From: Tepidamorphus sp.
Lineage (GTDB): Bacteria > Pseudomonadota > Alphaproteobacteria > Rhizobiales > Tepidamorphaceae
Direction: 5' to 3'
Length of the DNA stretch: 64,000 nt
NCBI GenBank assembly: GCA_028280885.1
Contig: JANQKY010000035.1
Location: forward strand, 16,970 to 80,969
Shown here: positions 36,601 to 44,877 of the stretch, in pieces
Layout: every line of letters starts with the position of its first letter
Numbering within the stretch: the stretch's first letter is position 1
Program-made: the position numbers and the translations under genes
The notes under the pieces: model-generated
Database searches by the model: none
Seen by the model: the letters and a program-made list of their open reading frames with translations, nothing else
Told to the model about the DNA's origin: nothing

Positions 36601-36784
36601 CATAGTCGACGAAAGCGGCCTGCAGGGAGGGCTCGACGCGGGTTACCTTTGCCAGATAAATATTGCCACGCAATTGCTGCCGGTTGGCGGCCTCGAAGTC
36701 GAACTCCTCGACCTTTCCGTCACGAACGACGACGACCCGGGTCTCTTCCGGATGCGCCGCGTCGATAAGCATCTTAGTTGCCAT
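33638..36784 (-). CDS. rne: ribonuclease E
   Basis: The main endoribonuclease of mRNA decay and rRNA/tRNA processing, and scaffold of the degradosome (1048 residues). The N-terminus (MLIDAAHPEETRVVVVRDG, QAAFVDYGGNRHGFL) starts the S1 domain. A strongly acidic Glu/Asp/Ala insertion of about 200 residues (from about 90) interrupts it, then it resumes at RRNYKIQEVIKKRQILLVQV. The catalytic core includes SIDVNSGRST and GLIVIDFIDMEEKRN, and the Zn-link cysteines are CAHCEGTGR. The last 350 residues are low-complexity with Arg-rich and acidic patches, ending PPRRGWWRRRS. An acidic insertion is a known alphaproteobacterial trait. The 5' region has two hairpins. Confidence 0.97.
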   Translation of the reverse strand: MATKMLIDAAHPEETRVVVVRDGKVEEFDFEAANRQQLRGNIYLAKVTRVEPSLQAAFVDYGGNRHGFLAFSEIHPDYYQIPHADRQALIEAEEAEAKADDGEDNGAEDNGADPVAQSESAPERSGERSGETADEPGDETVSAEAEAPDTDDAAAEAPSEPETPADAAQSADTDVETAPAESDAGEPTVASSTVADAAVSSEPVEAVPNIDETNTGEATDGEAAAEPETAVAETTDADESDDATLAAEDTPDADGGGEDVNGAVEDAPSEEEAVESVGGDDALEEVPVRKSRPRRNYKIQEVIKKRQILLVQVVKEERGNKGAALTTYLSLAGRYSVLMPNTARGGGISRKIVNATDRKRLKGIAGELDVPEGMGVILRTAGASRTKAEIKRDFEYLLRLWENVRELTLKSVAPSLVYEEGSLVKRAIRDLYTKDIEQVQVSGDEAYREAKDFMRMLMPSHAKNIQPYREPDPIFGKYRIESQLDAMFSPQVTMKSGGYIVMNQTEALVSIDVNSGRSTREHNIEDTALKTNLEAADEVARQLRLRDLAGLIVIDFIDMEEKRNNKAVERRLKEALRRDRARIQVGRISHFGLLEMSRQRIRSSVLDSTMQLCAHCEGTGRVRSVESVALQLLRSIEGELLKGKPTDLAIRTRANVALYVLNQKRMHLRELEDRFSVIISVDADETLGASAFEMEKGEPARAQDRDAVIRPISVSPDLDEAETDGDDAAEASGPAASADEESGGKRRRRRRRRRGSPNDDAAVETTTGEAEAADAEAAETGESEQASSEGGDAQSGEQQGGRRRRRGRRGGRRHRGDQAASTQVSEEQPSIEAPAEWNFDGANAAAKPDAETGEAPETSEAAEAPATQMTGEETASTEPASEEADAATAPDAVEKPARRRRAPRRSKAKAEAEAAALEAEPGADAVSQPAETDSVAEAPASDAGETPAADQPDAPASDVAAADEQEPEAAPVAVAEEASASEEPPAEDASAEETDAEDTAPALEMIEGTAVTDAVETDTAEPAPVEEAVVQDTAPPAPPRRGWWRRRS

Positions 36785-37008
36785 AGTGGGGTCTCTGAAT
36801 TGCAGGGTGCGCCAGGCAGCGTCAAACCGCCCTGTCTCGGGGTAGCTCGCTCCGGAGTAACCCGTTTGGGGGCGTGCGATAGCCTGGGTCCTGGGGTTTG
36901 TGTCCCGCCGGGCAGACTCGCGAGGCGTGGCCTCGCAAGAAAATGCGCCCGCGCGGAAACGGAATATGGAATGTGACGGTATCGGGCCATTTTGACCGGC
37001 GTGCCTTG

Positions 37009-37032
37009 TGTATCGCGCTGTCGCGCGATACA
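37009..37032 (-). promoter_or_regulatory. stem-loop in the presumed rne 5' leader
   Basis: TGTATCGCG-CTGTCG-CGCGATACA is a perfect 9-bp stem, 225 nt upstream of the rne start. A second one, TTGCTGT-(9 nt)-ACAGCAA, lies at 37099-37121. In E. coli RNase E limits its own mRNA through hairpins in a long leader, so these are candidates for the same role; this is inference. Confidence 0.45.
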
Positions 37033-37470
37033 GGCCGGTGGCACTCCGAAACCGAACATCCGCATCACTTTCAACTCATGCCGGCGATGGCCGGTCGATT
37101 GCTGTCTCGGCGAAACAGCAAGCTTCCTTTACGCAACCTTGCCTGCTCGCCCGATGAGCCGCCTGGGAGAGGGCGGCAGCCATCACGAAGTCCGCGCGCA
37201 TCCTGCGCAGCGGCGTTTCATTCGGCCTCCGGCTTGTTTTTCCGGATAGGGCTTCGACACGATCGCCGCGGCATGGCTTGCCGGAACCGGCCGATCTCAA
37301 GGGTGCGAAGGTCCAAAAATACGGCGAATGGATTTCGCCCCCATTTCCGCCAGACCAGAGACGCGAATTTGAAACCTCTCTGTTATTAATGTGTTGGTTG
37401 CCGTTTATGCAAGCATTGTGTTTTGCAGGTCACAACGCGGGAATTTTCCGGCGCAGGCGTCAATTTCCGA

Positions 37471-37499
37471 TTAACCAAGCCGCTATAATCGTTGCCGAA
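37471..37499 (+). promoter_or_regulatory. sigma70-like promoter of the amidase gene
   Basis: TTAACC (37471-37476), a 17-bp spacer and a perfect TATAAT (37494-37499) lie 65 bp upstream of the GTG start at 37564. This is strong for a high-GC genome, though no transcript start is known. Confidence 0.6.
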
Positions 37500-37563
37500 C
37501 GGTTTTCGCCTTCCGCCTGCCATGCGGCGGGCCGGTTGAAACGCTTCTGAGGAATTGGGCGCC

Positions 37564-38889
37564 GTGATCTTGCAGCGGATCGGCTTGAAGGAAATCGCGC
37601 CGCGGCCCTTCGCCCTGGCGGCGATCGCCCTTGCCATGCTCGCCGCGCAGCCCGGTTTCGCCCCCGCTGCCGTCGCCGCAGCCGATTCGGACGATCAGGC
37701 CGGGGTGGTGGCGGTTTCGCAGCAGAAGGTAGCCGACGGTTCGCGCATCGTCGCCCAGGCGTCGCGGCTTGCCGGCGACGAGAAGCGCACCCGCTTCGTC
37801 GTCGATATCGACCGCAACGCGGCCTTCGTCGTCTTTGCGCTCGCCGATCCCTATCGGGTGGTCATCGACCTGCCGGAAACCGAGTTCCGTTTCGCCGACG
37901 GCCAGGGGCGGACCGGTCGCGGCCTCGTCAGCGCCTATCGCTACGGACTGATCGGGCCGGGCAAGTCACGCATCGTTCTCGACGTCGGGGGACCGGTCAA
38001 GGTCGACAAGGCCTATGTCGTCGATGCCGTCGACGATCAGCCGGCCAGGCTCGTGGTCGACCTGGTTTCGACGACGCGCGCCGATTTCATGGCCGCGCTC
38101 GCCCTTCGCCCCGCCGCAAAGACGCCGAAACCTGCGCCGCCGCCGGCGCTTGGCACCCACGAGGCGGTCCGGCCCGGCGCCGCGGGCGAGGGGCGCGAGA
38201 TCGTCGTCGTGATCGATCCGGGCCATGGCGGCATCGATCCGGGCGCCACAAGCCGCAAGGGCACGCTGGAAAAGGACGTGGTGCTGGCGTTTTCGAAGAA
38301 GCTCGCGGACGTGCTCGGCAAGTCGGGCCGCTACACCGTGCATATGACCCGCGATCACGATGAATTCATTCCGCTGGCCGACCGGGTGAGTTTTGCCCGC
38401 GAGCACAAGGCGTCGCTGCTGATTTCGGTGCATGCCGATTCGGTATCGGCCGGCAGCGTCAGCGGCGCGACCGTCTACACGCTGTCGGAACGTGCCTCGG
38501 ATGCGGTGGCGGCGGCGCTGGCCGAAAAGGAAAACCGCTCCGATGCGATCGCCGGCGTCGACCTGTCGGAGGAGACCGACGCCGTCGCCGATATCCTGAT
38601 CGATCTCGTCCAGCGCGAGACCAAGAACTACGCGGTGTTCTTCGCCCGCACCCTGGTCGGCGAGCTGAAGCGCCACACCGGCGTCGTCAAGAACCCGCAC
38701 CGCTCCGCCGGCTTCAAGGTTCTGAAGGCTCACGATGTGCCGTCTGTCCTGCTCGAACTGGGTTATCTGACCAATCCGGATGACGAGAAGCATCTGCTCG
38801 ACGCCGAATGGCAGGAGAAGGTCGCCCAGTCGGTCGCAAGCGCCGTCGCCGACTATTTCGGCGAGCGCCATGCGCAGGCGCCGGACTAG
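37564..38889 (+). CDS. N-acetylmuramoyl-L-alanine amidase (AmiC-type)
   Basis: A 441-residue periplasmic zinc amidase that cleaves the bond between muramic acid and the stem peptide during cell separation. Order: signal peptide (LAAIALAMLAAQPGFAPAAVAA), an AMIN domain (about residues 45-170; RTRFVVDIDRNAAFVVFALADP) that targets the septum, a Pro/Ala linker, and an Amidase_3 domain. Its signatures are VVVIDPGHGGIDPGA, LLISVHADSVSAG and DVPSVLLELGYLTNPDDE, supplying the zinc His residues and catalytic Glu. GTG 37564 is preferred to TTG 37555 because GAGGAA would touch the TTG but is 9 nt from the GTG. PBP1A and an M23 peptidase are encoded just downstream. The stop codon lies inside a palindromic repeat. 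Confidence 0.93.
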   Translation: MILQRIGLKEIAPRPFALAAIALAMLAAQPGFAPAAVAAADSDDQAGVVAVSQQKVADGSRIVAQASRLAGDEKRTRFVVDIDRNAAFVVFALADPYRVVIDLPETEFRFADGQGRTGRGLVSAYRYGLIGPGKSRIVLDVGGPVKVDKAYVVDAVDDQPARLVVDLVSTTRADFMAALALRPAAKTPKPAPPPALGTHEAVRPGAAGEGREIVVVIDPGHGGIDPGATSRKGTLEKDVVLAFSKKLADVLGKSGRYTVHMTRDHDEFIPLADRVSFAREHKASLLISVHADSVSAGSVSGATVYTLSERASDAVAAALAEKENRSDAIAGVDLSEETDAVADILIDLVQRETKNYAVFFARTLVGELKRHTGVVKNPHRSAGFKVLKAHDVPSVLLELGYLTNPDDEKHLLDAEWQEKVAQSVASAVADYFGERHAQAPD

Positions 38890-38961
38890 TGTCCTGAATC
38901 TGAAGTTCGTCAGATTGTGCGGCAGTCTCGGAACGAACTTCAGATTCAATCAGGACACTAG
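38886..38961. repeat. 76-bp palindromic repeat, copy 1
   Basis: Left arm ACTAGTGTCCTGAATCTG-AAGTTCGT and right arm ACGAACTT-CAGATTCAATCAGGACACTAG pair over about 24 bp with a 4-nt bulge around a 22-bp apex holding GTGCGGCA. It begins inside the amidase stop codon. Copy 2 follows in inverse orientation 13 bp later. Confidence 0.88.
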
Positions 38962-38974
38962 CAACTTTATGATT

Positions 38975-39053
38975 CTAGTGTGGTTTACGGATATGAAGTT
39001 CCTTCCCGAGTGTGCGGCACAAAATGACAGGAACTTCAGATCCACCACACTAG
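38975..39053. repeat. 79-bp palindromic repeat, copy 2 (inverse orientation)
   Basis: Left arm CTAGTGTGGTTTACGGATA-TGAAGTTCCT and right arm AGGAACTTCA-GATCCACCACACTAG pair with a 4-nt bulge. The apex TCCCGAGTGTGCGGCACAAA resembles the reverse complement of the apex of copy 1. Both ends carry CTAGTG/CACTAG. Between this element and mrcA (39054-39336) I see no gene or clear signal. Confidence 0.88.
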
Positions 39054-39336
39054 CCGATATCGTGCGGATTTGAATGTGGCGCCGTGGTGGCCATATTTTC
39101 GACATGCCGGTGCCGTTGATCGACCGGCAGGATGATTTGACCTGGATGATATGGTCAGGGATATGCGATTTGATCGGGCATACGGTACGCGGTATGAGCA
39201 GGGTGAAAAGCCTGTGCTTTCCAGGCGCGGCGCTGTCGACCCGCAGCCGTGCCGGACAGCGCAATAGGGCCTTCGGCCGACGTCCCGAACAGACAATCGG
39301 GGCCGGACCACTGAGAGACTTGGCGGTAGCCTGACG

Positions 39337-41781
39337 ATGCTTTTGAGATTTCTGGGATTTCTGTTCGCAGCCGGCGTCATCGTGTTCGTCGTCGTGTCCG
39401 CCGGTGCGGCCTACATGCTCTGGAAGGTATCGGAAGACCTTCCCGACTATGCCAGCCTGCGCGAATACGAGCCGCCGGTGATGACCCGGATTCACGCAGC
39501 CGATGGCGAGCTCGTCGCCGAATATGCGCTTGAGCGCCGGCTGTTCATGCCGATCCAGGGCGTGCCGCGGCAGGTGATCGAGGCCTTCCTGTCGGCGGAA
39601 GACAAGAACTTCTACAGCCATTTCGGCCTCGATCTCGTCGGCATCAGCCGGGCAGCGGTGGAGAATGTCCAGACGATGATGGCCGGCGGCGGCCGCAGCC
39701 TCGTCGGCGGCTCGTCGATCACCCAGCAGGTCGCCAAGAACTTCCTGCTCACCAACGAGAAGTCCTACGAGCGCAAGCTCAAGGAGGCGCTGCTGGCGCT
39801 CAGGATCGAGAACGCCTTCACCAAGGACCAGATCCTCGAGCTCTATCTCAACGAGATCTATTTCGGTGTCGGCGCCTATGGCATCGCGGCCGCCGCGCTG
39901 ATCTATTTCGACAAGTCCGTCGACGCGTTGACGATCGCGGAGGCCGCCTATCTGGCGGCCCTGCCGAAGGCGCCCAACAACTACCATCCCTTCCGCCAGC
40001 CCGAACGCGCGATTGCCCGGCGCAACTGGGTCATCGACCGGATGGAGGACAACGGCTTCATCACCGCCGAGCAGGCTGAAGAAGCGCGCAATGCGCCGCT
40101 GGAGGTCAAGCTTCGCCCGACCGGCGCCCGCCTGCAGGCGGCCGACTACTTTGCCGAGGAGGTTCGCCGCCGGCTCTACGAGCTCTATGGCGAGGACGGA
40201 CTCTACAAGGGCGGTCTTTCGGTGCGCACCACGCTCGACCCGAAGCTCCAGGTCGAGGCGCGCAAGGCGCTGGTCAAGGGCTTCGTCGGCTACGACCGCA
40301 AGCAGGGCTGGCGCGGCCCGATCACCACGGTCGAACTCGCCGGTGACTGGGGCGAGGCGGTCGGCAAGGTCGATGCGTTGAGCGATATCGATCCCTGGCA
40401 GCTGGCGGTGGTTCTGAAGGCCGAAGAGGACGGCGCGGTGATCGGTTTGCGCCCGCCGAGGCTTGCCTCCGGCGCGATCAGCGACCGGCGCGATGTCGGG
40501 CGCATTCCCTTCGAGCAGATGAAATGGGCCGGCAAGGCGGTCGGCGATATCGTCAAGCCCGGCGACGTCTTCTACGTCTCCCCCGCGCTGGACGCCGAAA
40601 CCGGCGAGGTGATCGCCGGCGACTACGAGCTGCAGCAGGTGCCAGAGGTCTCGGGCGCCCTGGTCGCGATGGACCCGCATACCGGCCGCGTGCTCGCGCT
40701 TGTCGGCGGCTTCAGCTATGACGAAAGCGAGTTCAACCGGGCGACCCAGGCGATGCGCCAGCCGGGTTCCTCGTTCAAGCCCTTCGTCTACGCGTCCGCC
40801 CTCGACAACGGCTACACGCCGTCGAGCGTGGTCGTCGATGCGCCGATCGAGATCGTCTCGGGCGGCAAGATCTGGCGGCCGCAGAACTATGGCGGCAAGT
40901 TCGCCGGGCCCTCGACGCTGCGCCGCGGCATCGAGAAGTCGCGCAACGTGATGACCGTGCGGCTCGCCCAGGACATGGGCATGCCGGTCATCCGCGAATA
41001 CGCCAAGCGCTTCGGCATCTACGACGATCTTCTGCCCTATCTGCCGATGTCGCTGGGCGCCGGCGAGACCACCGTGCTGCGCATGGCGGGCGCCTATTCG
41101 ACGATCGCCAATGGCGGCCGCAGGATCACGCCGACGCTGATCGACCGGATCCAGGACCGCTACGGCCGGACCATCTTCAAGCATGACGCCCGCGTCTGCG
41201 AATCCTGCAACAACAAGCGCTGGAACGGTCAGGACGAACCGGAGCTGATCGACAACCGCGAGCAGGTCCTCGATCCCTTCACCGACTATCAGGTGATCTC
41301 GATGCTCGAGGGTGTCGTGCAGCGCGGCACGGCGACCGTCCTGAAGAGCATCGGCAAGCCGATCGCCGGCAAGACGGGAACCACCAACGACGAGAAGGAC
41401 GCCTGGTTCATGGGCTTCTCGCCGGACCTGACCGTCGGCGTCTATATCGGCTTCGATCAGCCCAAGCCGCTCGGCCGCGGCATGACGGGCGGCGGTCTGG
41501 CGGCTCCCATCGTGCGCGACTTCATGGAGGTTGCGCTCGCCGACAAGCCGGCGATCCCCTTCCGCGTGCCGCCGGGCATCCAGCTCGTGCGCATCAACGC
41601 GACCACCGGCCTGCGCGCCGGCCCCGGCGACAGCAACGTCATCCTGGAAGCCTTCAAGCCCGGCCAGACGCCGCCGGAAAGCTATTCGGTGATCGGCTAC
41701 CAGGATCAGATGGGCCGGCCATTGACGGTGTCGCCGGAGGCCGATAGAGCGGTCAGCGCCGGAACGGGCGGGCTCTACTGA
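39337..41781 (+). CDS. mrcA: penicillin-binding protein 1A
   Basis: A bifunctional class A PBP (814 residues) that polymerises and cross-links peptidoglycan. A single N-terminal membrane anchor (FLFAAGVIVFVVVSAGAAYM) precedes the GT51 glycosyltransferase domain with AEDKNFYSHFGLD (catalytic Glu), SSITQQVAKNFLL and IYFGVGAYGIAAAALIYF. An OB-like insert follows, then the transpeptidase domain with the active-site Ser in QPGSSFKPFVYAS, SRN in EKSRNVMTV and KTG in AGKTGTTNDEKDAWF. All catalytic motifs are intact and length is typical. It is followed 55 bp later by prfB, an arrangement seen in Hyphomicrobiales. The amidase upstream works on the same polymer. Confidence 0.96.
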   Translation: MLLRFLGFLFAAGVIVFVVVSAGAAYMLWKVSEDLPDYASLREYEPPVMTRIHAADGELVAEYALERRLFMPIQGVPRQVIEAFLSAEDKNFYSHFGLDLVGISRAAVENVQTMMAGGGRSLVGGSSITQQVAKNFLLTNEKSYERKLKEALLALRIENAFTKDQILELYLNEIYFGVGAYGIAAAALIYFDKSVDALTIAEAAYLAALPKAPNNYHPFRQPERAIARRNWVIDRMEDNGFITAEQAEEARNAPLEVKLRPTGARLQAADYFAEEVRRRLYELYGEDGLYKGGLSVRTTLDPKLQVEARKALVKGFVGYDRKQGWRGPITTVELAGDWGEAVGKVDALSDIDPWQLAVVLKAEEDGAVIGLRPPRLASGAISDRRDVGRIPFEQMKWAGKAVGDIVKPGDVFYVSPALDAETGEVIAGDYELQQVPEVSGALVAMDPHTGRVLALVGGFSYDESEFNRATQAMRQPGSSFKPFVYASALDNGYTPSSVVVDAPIEIVSGGKIWRPQNYGGKFAGPSTLRRGIEKSRNVMTVRLAQDMGMPVIREYAKRFGIYDDLLPYLPMSLGAGETTVLRMAGAYSTIANGGRRITPTLIDRIQDRYGRTIFKHDARVCESCNNKRWNGQDEPELIDNREQVLDPFTDYQVISMLEGVVQRGTATVLKSIGKPIAGKTGTTNDEKDAWFMGFSPDLTVGVYIGFDQPKPLGRGMTGGGLAAPIVRDFMEVALADKPAIPFRVPPGIQLVRINATTGLRAGPGDSNVILEAFKPGQTPPESYSVIGYQDQMGRPLTVSPEADRAVSAGTGGLY

Positions 41782-41836
41782 AGTCCGCCCCGCAACCGTC
41801 CAACTAGAAAATCACAGCCAAGAAGACGAGACCGCC

Positions 41837-42965
41837 ATGCGCGCCGAACACCAGCAGCTGGTCGACGAGATACGTCAGTCGATCTCCCTGCTAAGGAGGC
41901 ATCTTTGACTGGGACACCGCTCTCGATCGCCTCGACGATTTAAACCGCGACGCCGAGGATCCCTCCTTCTGGGACAATGCCGAAAAGGCCCAGGCGCTGA
42001 TGCGCGAGCGTCAGCAGCTTCAGGACGCCGTCGAAGCCGTCAGGCGGCTCGAGGGCGAACTTGAGGATTCCACCGGCCTGATCGAGCTGGCCGAGGAGGA
42101 GGACGACGCGGCGGTGCTGGCCGAGGCGGAGGAGGGGCTGCGCGCCCTGCATGCCGAGGCGCTGAAGCGTCAGGTCGGCACGCTTCTGTCCGGCGAGGCC
42201 GACAGGAACGACACCTATATCGAAGTCCATGCCGGTGCCGGCGGCACCGAGAGCCAGGACTGGGCGGAGATGCTGCTGCGCATGTATTCGCGCTGGGCGG
42301 GCGCGCATGGCTACAAGGTCGAGGAAATCGGCTACAGCGCCGGCGACGAGGCCGGCATCCGCTCCGCCACCCTGCAGATCAAGGGGCCGGATGCCTATGG
42401 CTGGCTGAAGACGGAATCCGGCGTGCACCGGCTGGTGCGCATCTCGCCCTATGATTCGAGCGCCCGCCGCCACACCAGTTTCGCCTCGGTCTGGGTCTAT
42501 CCGGTCGTCGACGACGCGATCGACATCGAGGTCAACGAATCGGAGGTCCGTGTCGACACGTTCCGGGCCAGCGGCGCCGGCGGCCAGCACGTCAACACGA
42601 CCGATTCGGCCGTCCGCCTGACCCACCAGCCGACCGGCATCGTCGTTGCCTGCCAGAACGAGCGCTCCCAGCACAAGAACCGCGCCACCGCCTGGGCGAT
42701 GCTGCGCTCGCGGCTCTACGAACTGGAGTTGCAGAAGCGCGAGGAAAAGGCGATGGCGGAAGCCGCCTCCAAGACCGATATCGGCTGGGGGCACCAGATC
42801 CGCTCCTACGTGCTGCAGCCCTATCAGCTCGTCAAGGACCTGCGCACCGGTGTCGAGAGCACCAATCCGAGCGCCGTGCTCGATGGCGACCTCGACGCCT
42901 TCATGGAAGCCTCGCTTGCCCAGCGCGTCGAGGCGCAGGCCGACGAGGCGGCCGAGCAGTCTTGA
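41837..42965 (+). CDS. prfB: peptide chain release factor 2, with programmed +1 frameshift
   Basis: RF2 reads UGA and UAA stop codons. Translation starts at ATG 41837 and reads 23 codons to CTT (41903-41905), then meets an in-frame TGA (41906-41908). A +1 shift at CTT-TGA-C continues in the frame beginning GAC at 41907 to the stop at 42965, giving 375 residues. The shift site has all classic parts: AGGAGG (41894-41899) 3 nt before CTT acts as the stimulatory Shine-Dalgarno, and C follows TGA. RF2 thus controls its own level. The product has [21 protein letters not shown] (tripeptide SPY where E. coli has SPF) and the catalytic GAGGQHVNT. It is not a pseudogene. Confidence 0.97.
41894..41909 (+). 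promoter_or_regulatory. RF2 programmed frameshift site
   Basis: AGGAGG-CAT-CTT-TGA-C: internal Shine-Dalgarno, slippery CTT and a weak in-frame TGA stop in C context. When RF2 is scarce the ribosome slips +1 and makes full-length RF2. Confidence 0.97.
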
Positions 42966-42974
42966 TGCAGGCTG

Positions 42975-44216
42975 TCAGAGAAATTCCGGAAGAGTCTGGG
43001 AAATCTCGATAAACGGTGCCGGATCGATCGTGCGTTGATGGACGCGGGTCTCGTAGTGCAAATGCGGACCCGAACTCCGCCCGCTCGACCCGACGCGGCC
43101 GATCACCTGGTTTGCCGTAACGCTCGTGCCCGGCGCGACCAGGATGCGGCTGAGATGGCCGTAGCGGGTCCGGTAGCCGTTGCCGTGATCGATCTCGATG
43201 AGCCGCCCGTAGCCGCCGGAATAGCTGGCGATCGTCACGGTGCCGCCGGCCGTCGCCAGCACGGGCGTGCCGGTGGGGGCGCGGAAATCGGTGCCGGAAT
43301 GCAGGGCCGGCCGCCCCAGAAACGGATCGATCCGCCGTCCGAACCGGCTGGTGATCGTCAGGTCGCCGGCGAGTGGCTGGCGCACGGGCAGGGCGCCGAC
43401 GTGGTCGCGCAGGAGACGGACGCGCTTCAGCGTCTCGCGGATCCGCATCAGCCGCCGGTCCTCGGCGAGCCCGGAATGGCCCCTGCGGAGTTCGACAAGC
43501 GGCCCGCCGACACCCTCTTCGACGGCGAGGCCGTCGGGCAGCCGGGCGCCGACACGGTCATTGATCGCGACGAGCTTTTCAGCCGTTGCGTCAAGCGTTT
43601 CGTCAAGTGCACCGATCAGGCTGCTCTGAACCGTCTCGACCCGGCGGATCGACGCCTGGATCCGGTCGACGGTCTCCATCTCGCTCGTCTGGCTCGCCAC
43701 GGCCGCCTTGTCGCGCGCGCGATCGAGCGGGGCCGGGCGGGAGGGATCGAACGAGCGCCCGGTTGCCGAGGCAAGGCGCGTCGTGTCGCCGGGGGACGGA
43801 TCGAGCCTGATCGTCACCTTCTCGCGGCGCGCCTGGCTGAACAGCCCGGCGATGTCCTGCTGGCGCTTCTCCAGGGCCGCCTGCCGGCTCAGAAGCGTTT
43901 CGAGGCGGGTCTCGAAGGCCTGCTGATCGAGGAACTGGCGGGTGTTGATCTCGTCGATCTGCCGCCTGAGCGTCGCGATCCGGTCCTCATAGGCCCGTTC
44001 CACCGAAATGCGGTGCGCCCTGGCGGCGTCCTGGATCTCGTCGTTGAAGGCGATGTAGGCGGTCGATCCGATCAGCCAGGCAACCGTCGACATCGCAAGA
44101 CCGGCCGCCGACCAGCTTGCCCAGGCCGGGACGGAGAAGGATCTGAGCCGGTCGCCGCGCGCAACCGTTATCGTGTGTGGGGCGAGGCGGCGGCCGAACT
44201 TGGAGGGAGGTTTCAT
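42975..44216 (-). CDS. M23-family peptidoglycan endopeptidase with coiled-coil
   Basis: A 413-residue inner-membrane-anchored protein. One N-terminal helix (ASWSAAGLAMSTVAWLIG, about residues 33-50) is followed by a long coiled-coil (AYEDRIATLRRQIDEIN to RQAALEKRQQDIA). A further helical region leads to the C-terminal LytM/M23 domain with LHSGTDFRAPTGTPV (first zinc ligands), YGRLIEIDHGNGYRTRYGHL and SGPHLHYETRV (HxH ligand). All zinc-binding residues look intact, so it may be an active endopeptidase rather than an EnvC-like amidase activator, though the coiled-coil layout suits either. It ends 10 bp from the prfB stop, tail to tail. It faces a long repeat-filled region upstream. Confidence 0.92.
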   Translation of the reverse strand: MKPPSKFGRRLAPHTITVARGDRLRSFSVPAWASWSAAGLAMSTVAWLIGSTAYIAFNDEIQDAARAHRISVERAYEDRIATLRRQIDEINTRQFLDQQAFETRLETLLSRQAALEKRQQDIAGLFSQARREKVTIRLDPSPGDTTRLASATGRSFDPSRPAPLDRARDKAAVASQTSEMETVDRIQASIRRVETVQSSLIGALDETLDATAEKLVAINDRVGARLPDGLAVEEGVGGPLVELRRGHSGLAEDRRLMRIRETLKRVRLLRDHVGALPVRQPLAGDLTITSRFGRRIDPFLGRPALHSGTDFRAPTGTPVLATAGGTVTIASYSGGYGRLIEIDHGNGYRTRYGHLSRILVAPGTSVTANQVIGRVGSSGRSSGPHLHYETRVHQRTIDPAPFIEISQTLPEFL

Positions 44217-44385
44217 CGCACGCGTCTCGGATGCTTCTAACCAGGTTCCGAATGCTCACGATTATGGAATGATTAAGGTTAAGAAAGTCCGAAATGGCGC
44301 TTTGTTTGGCGGTAAAAATATTCGTGGGGGACTGGAACACGTCCGGGCATGAGACGCCTTGCGGCGGCGGCACTCCGGCAACCCC

Positions 44386-44523
44386 TCTCCCTCGTTATCC
44401 CGGACGGCTGACAAGCCGAGCCGGGATCGGAGAGCCCGTGTCGGCGCTGGTGGGACTCCGCACCGCCTCGGTTCCCCGATCCCGGATAATCGCTATCGCG
44501 ATTTCCGGGATGACGCGGGAGGG
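44386..44523. repeat. composite inverted repeat A
   Basis: Arm 1 (CTCTCCCTCGTTATCCCGGA with GAGCCGGGATCGGAG) and arm 2 (CCCCGATCCCGGATAATC to TTCCGGGATGACGCGGGAG) face each other. Each arm is itself a hairpin. It is followed at 44549-44590 by the tail TCATTGCCGGGCTTGTCCCG...GTCCGGTTCAAGTCC seen after copies B, C and D. Confidence 0.8.
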
Positions 44524-44660
44524 GTGTCCGTTCTCTGCACACTCCGCTGTCATTGCCGGGCTTGTCCCGCCGCTGTCCGGTTCAAGTCCGACGGTTTCAC
44601 GTAACCGATTGCTTGACATGGTTTTTCGAGCAATCGGCGGCTGAGAGACATGTGACGTCC

Positions 44661-44789
44661 CACCCCCTCAGACGTCATCATCCGCGAAGGCGGATGATCC
44701 AGTACGCCGTGTGTTGGTATCTGGAGAGCGGCTGAAAACATAAGCAAACGCATGAGGTTACTGGATCCCCGCCTCCGCGGGGATGACGC
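44661..44789. repeat. inverted repeat of a second family (ATCATCCGC type)
   Basis: ATCATCCGCGAAGGCGGATGATCCAGTA (arm 1, hairpin CATCATCCGC/GCGGATGATC-like) faces TTACTGGATCCCCGCCTCCG-CGGGGATGACG (arm 2). GGATCCAGTA/TACTGGATCC-like ends link the arms. It is inserted between copies A and B. Confidence 0.75.
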
Positions 44790-44877
44790 CCGAGGAGGTG
44801 GCTAAACCGAAGATAAAAGCTCCGTCCCCGCTGAACCGGACAGGAGTGGAACACGTCCGGGCATGGGACACCTTGCG

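Larger units (their letters stand above)
36785..37563. other. 779-bp divergent intergenic region between rne and the amidase gene
   Basis: No convincing gene. It should contain the rne leader (minus) and the amidase promoter (plus). Two stem-loops lie in the rne-proximal half, and a sigma70-like promoter lies at 37471-37499. A small hairpin-like GC-rich patch near 37170 shows nothing decisive. AT-richer sequence from 37310 to 37500 suits promoters. Confidence 0.65.

Noticed and set aside
33299..36976. Very long open frame (1225 codons) on the plus strand opposite rne
   Set aside because: It is the complement of the RNase E gene, whose protein motifs are unmistakable. High GC leaves few stops in the opposite frame. 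Its translation is low-complexity Arg/Ala/Leu with no domain.
36898..37389. 163-codon plus-strand frame in the rne-amidase gap
   Set aside because: Cys- and Arg-rich random-looking text, overlaps leader hairpins, no start signal.
41837..41908. prfB as a pseudogene with a premature stop
   Set aside because: The TGA is the regulated stop of the RF2 programmed frameshift; all recoding signals are present.
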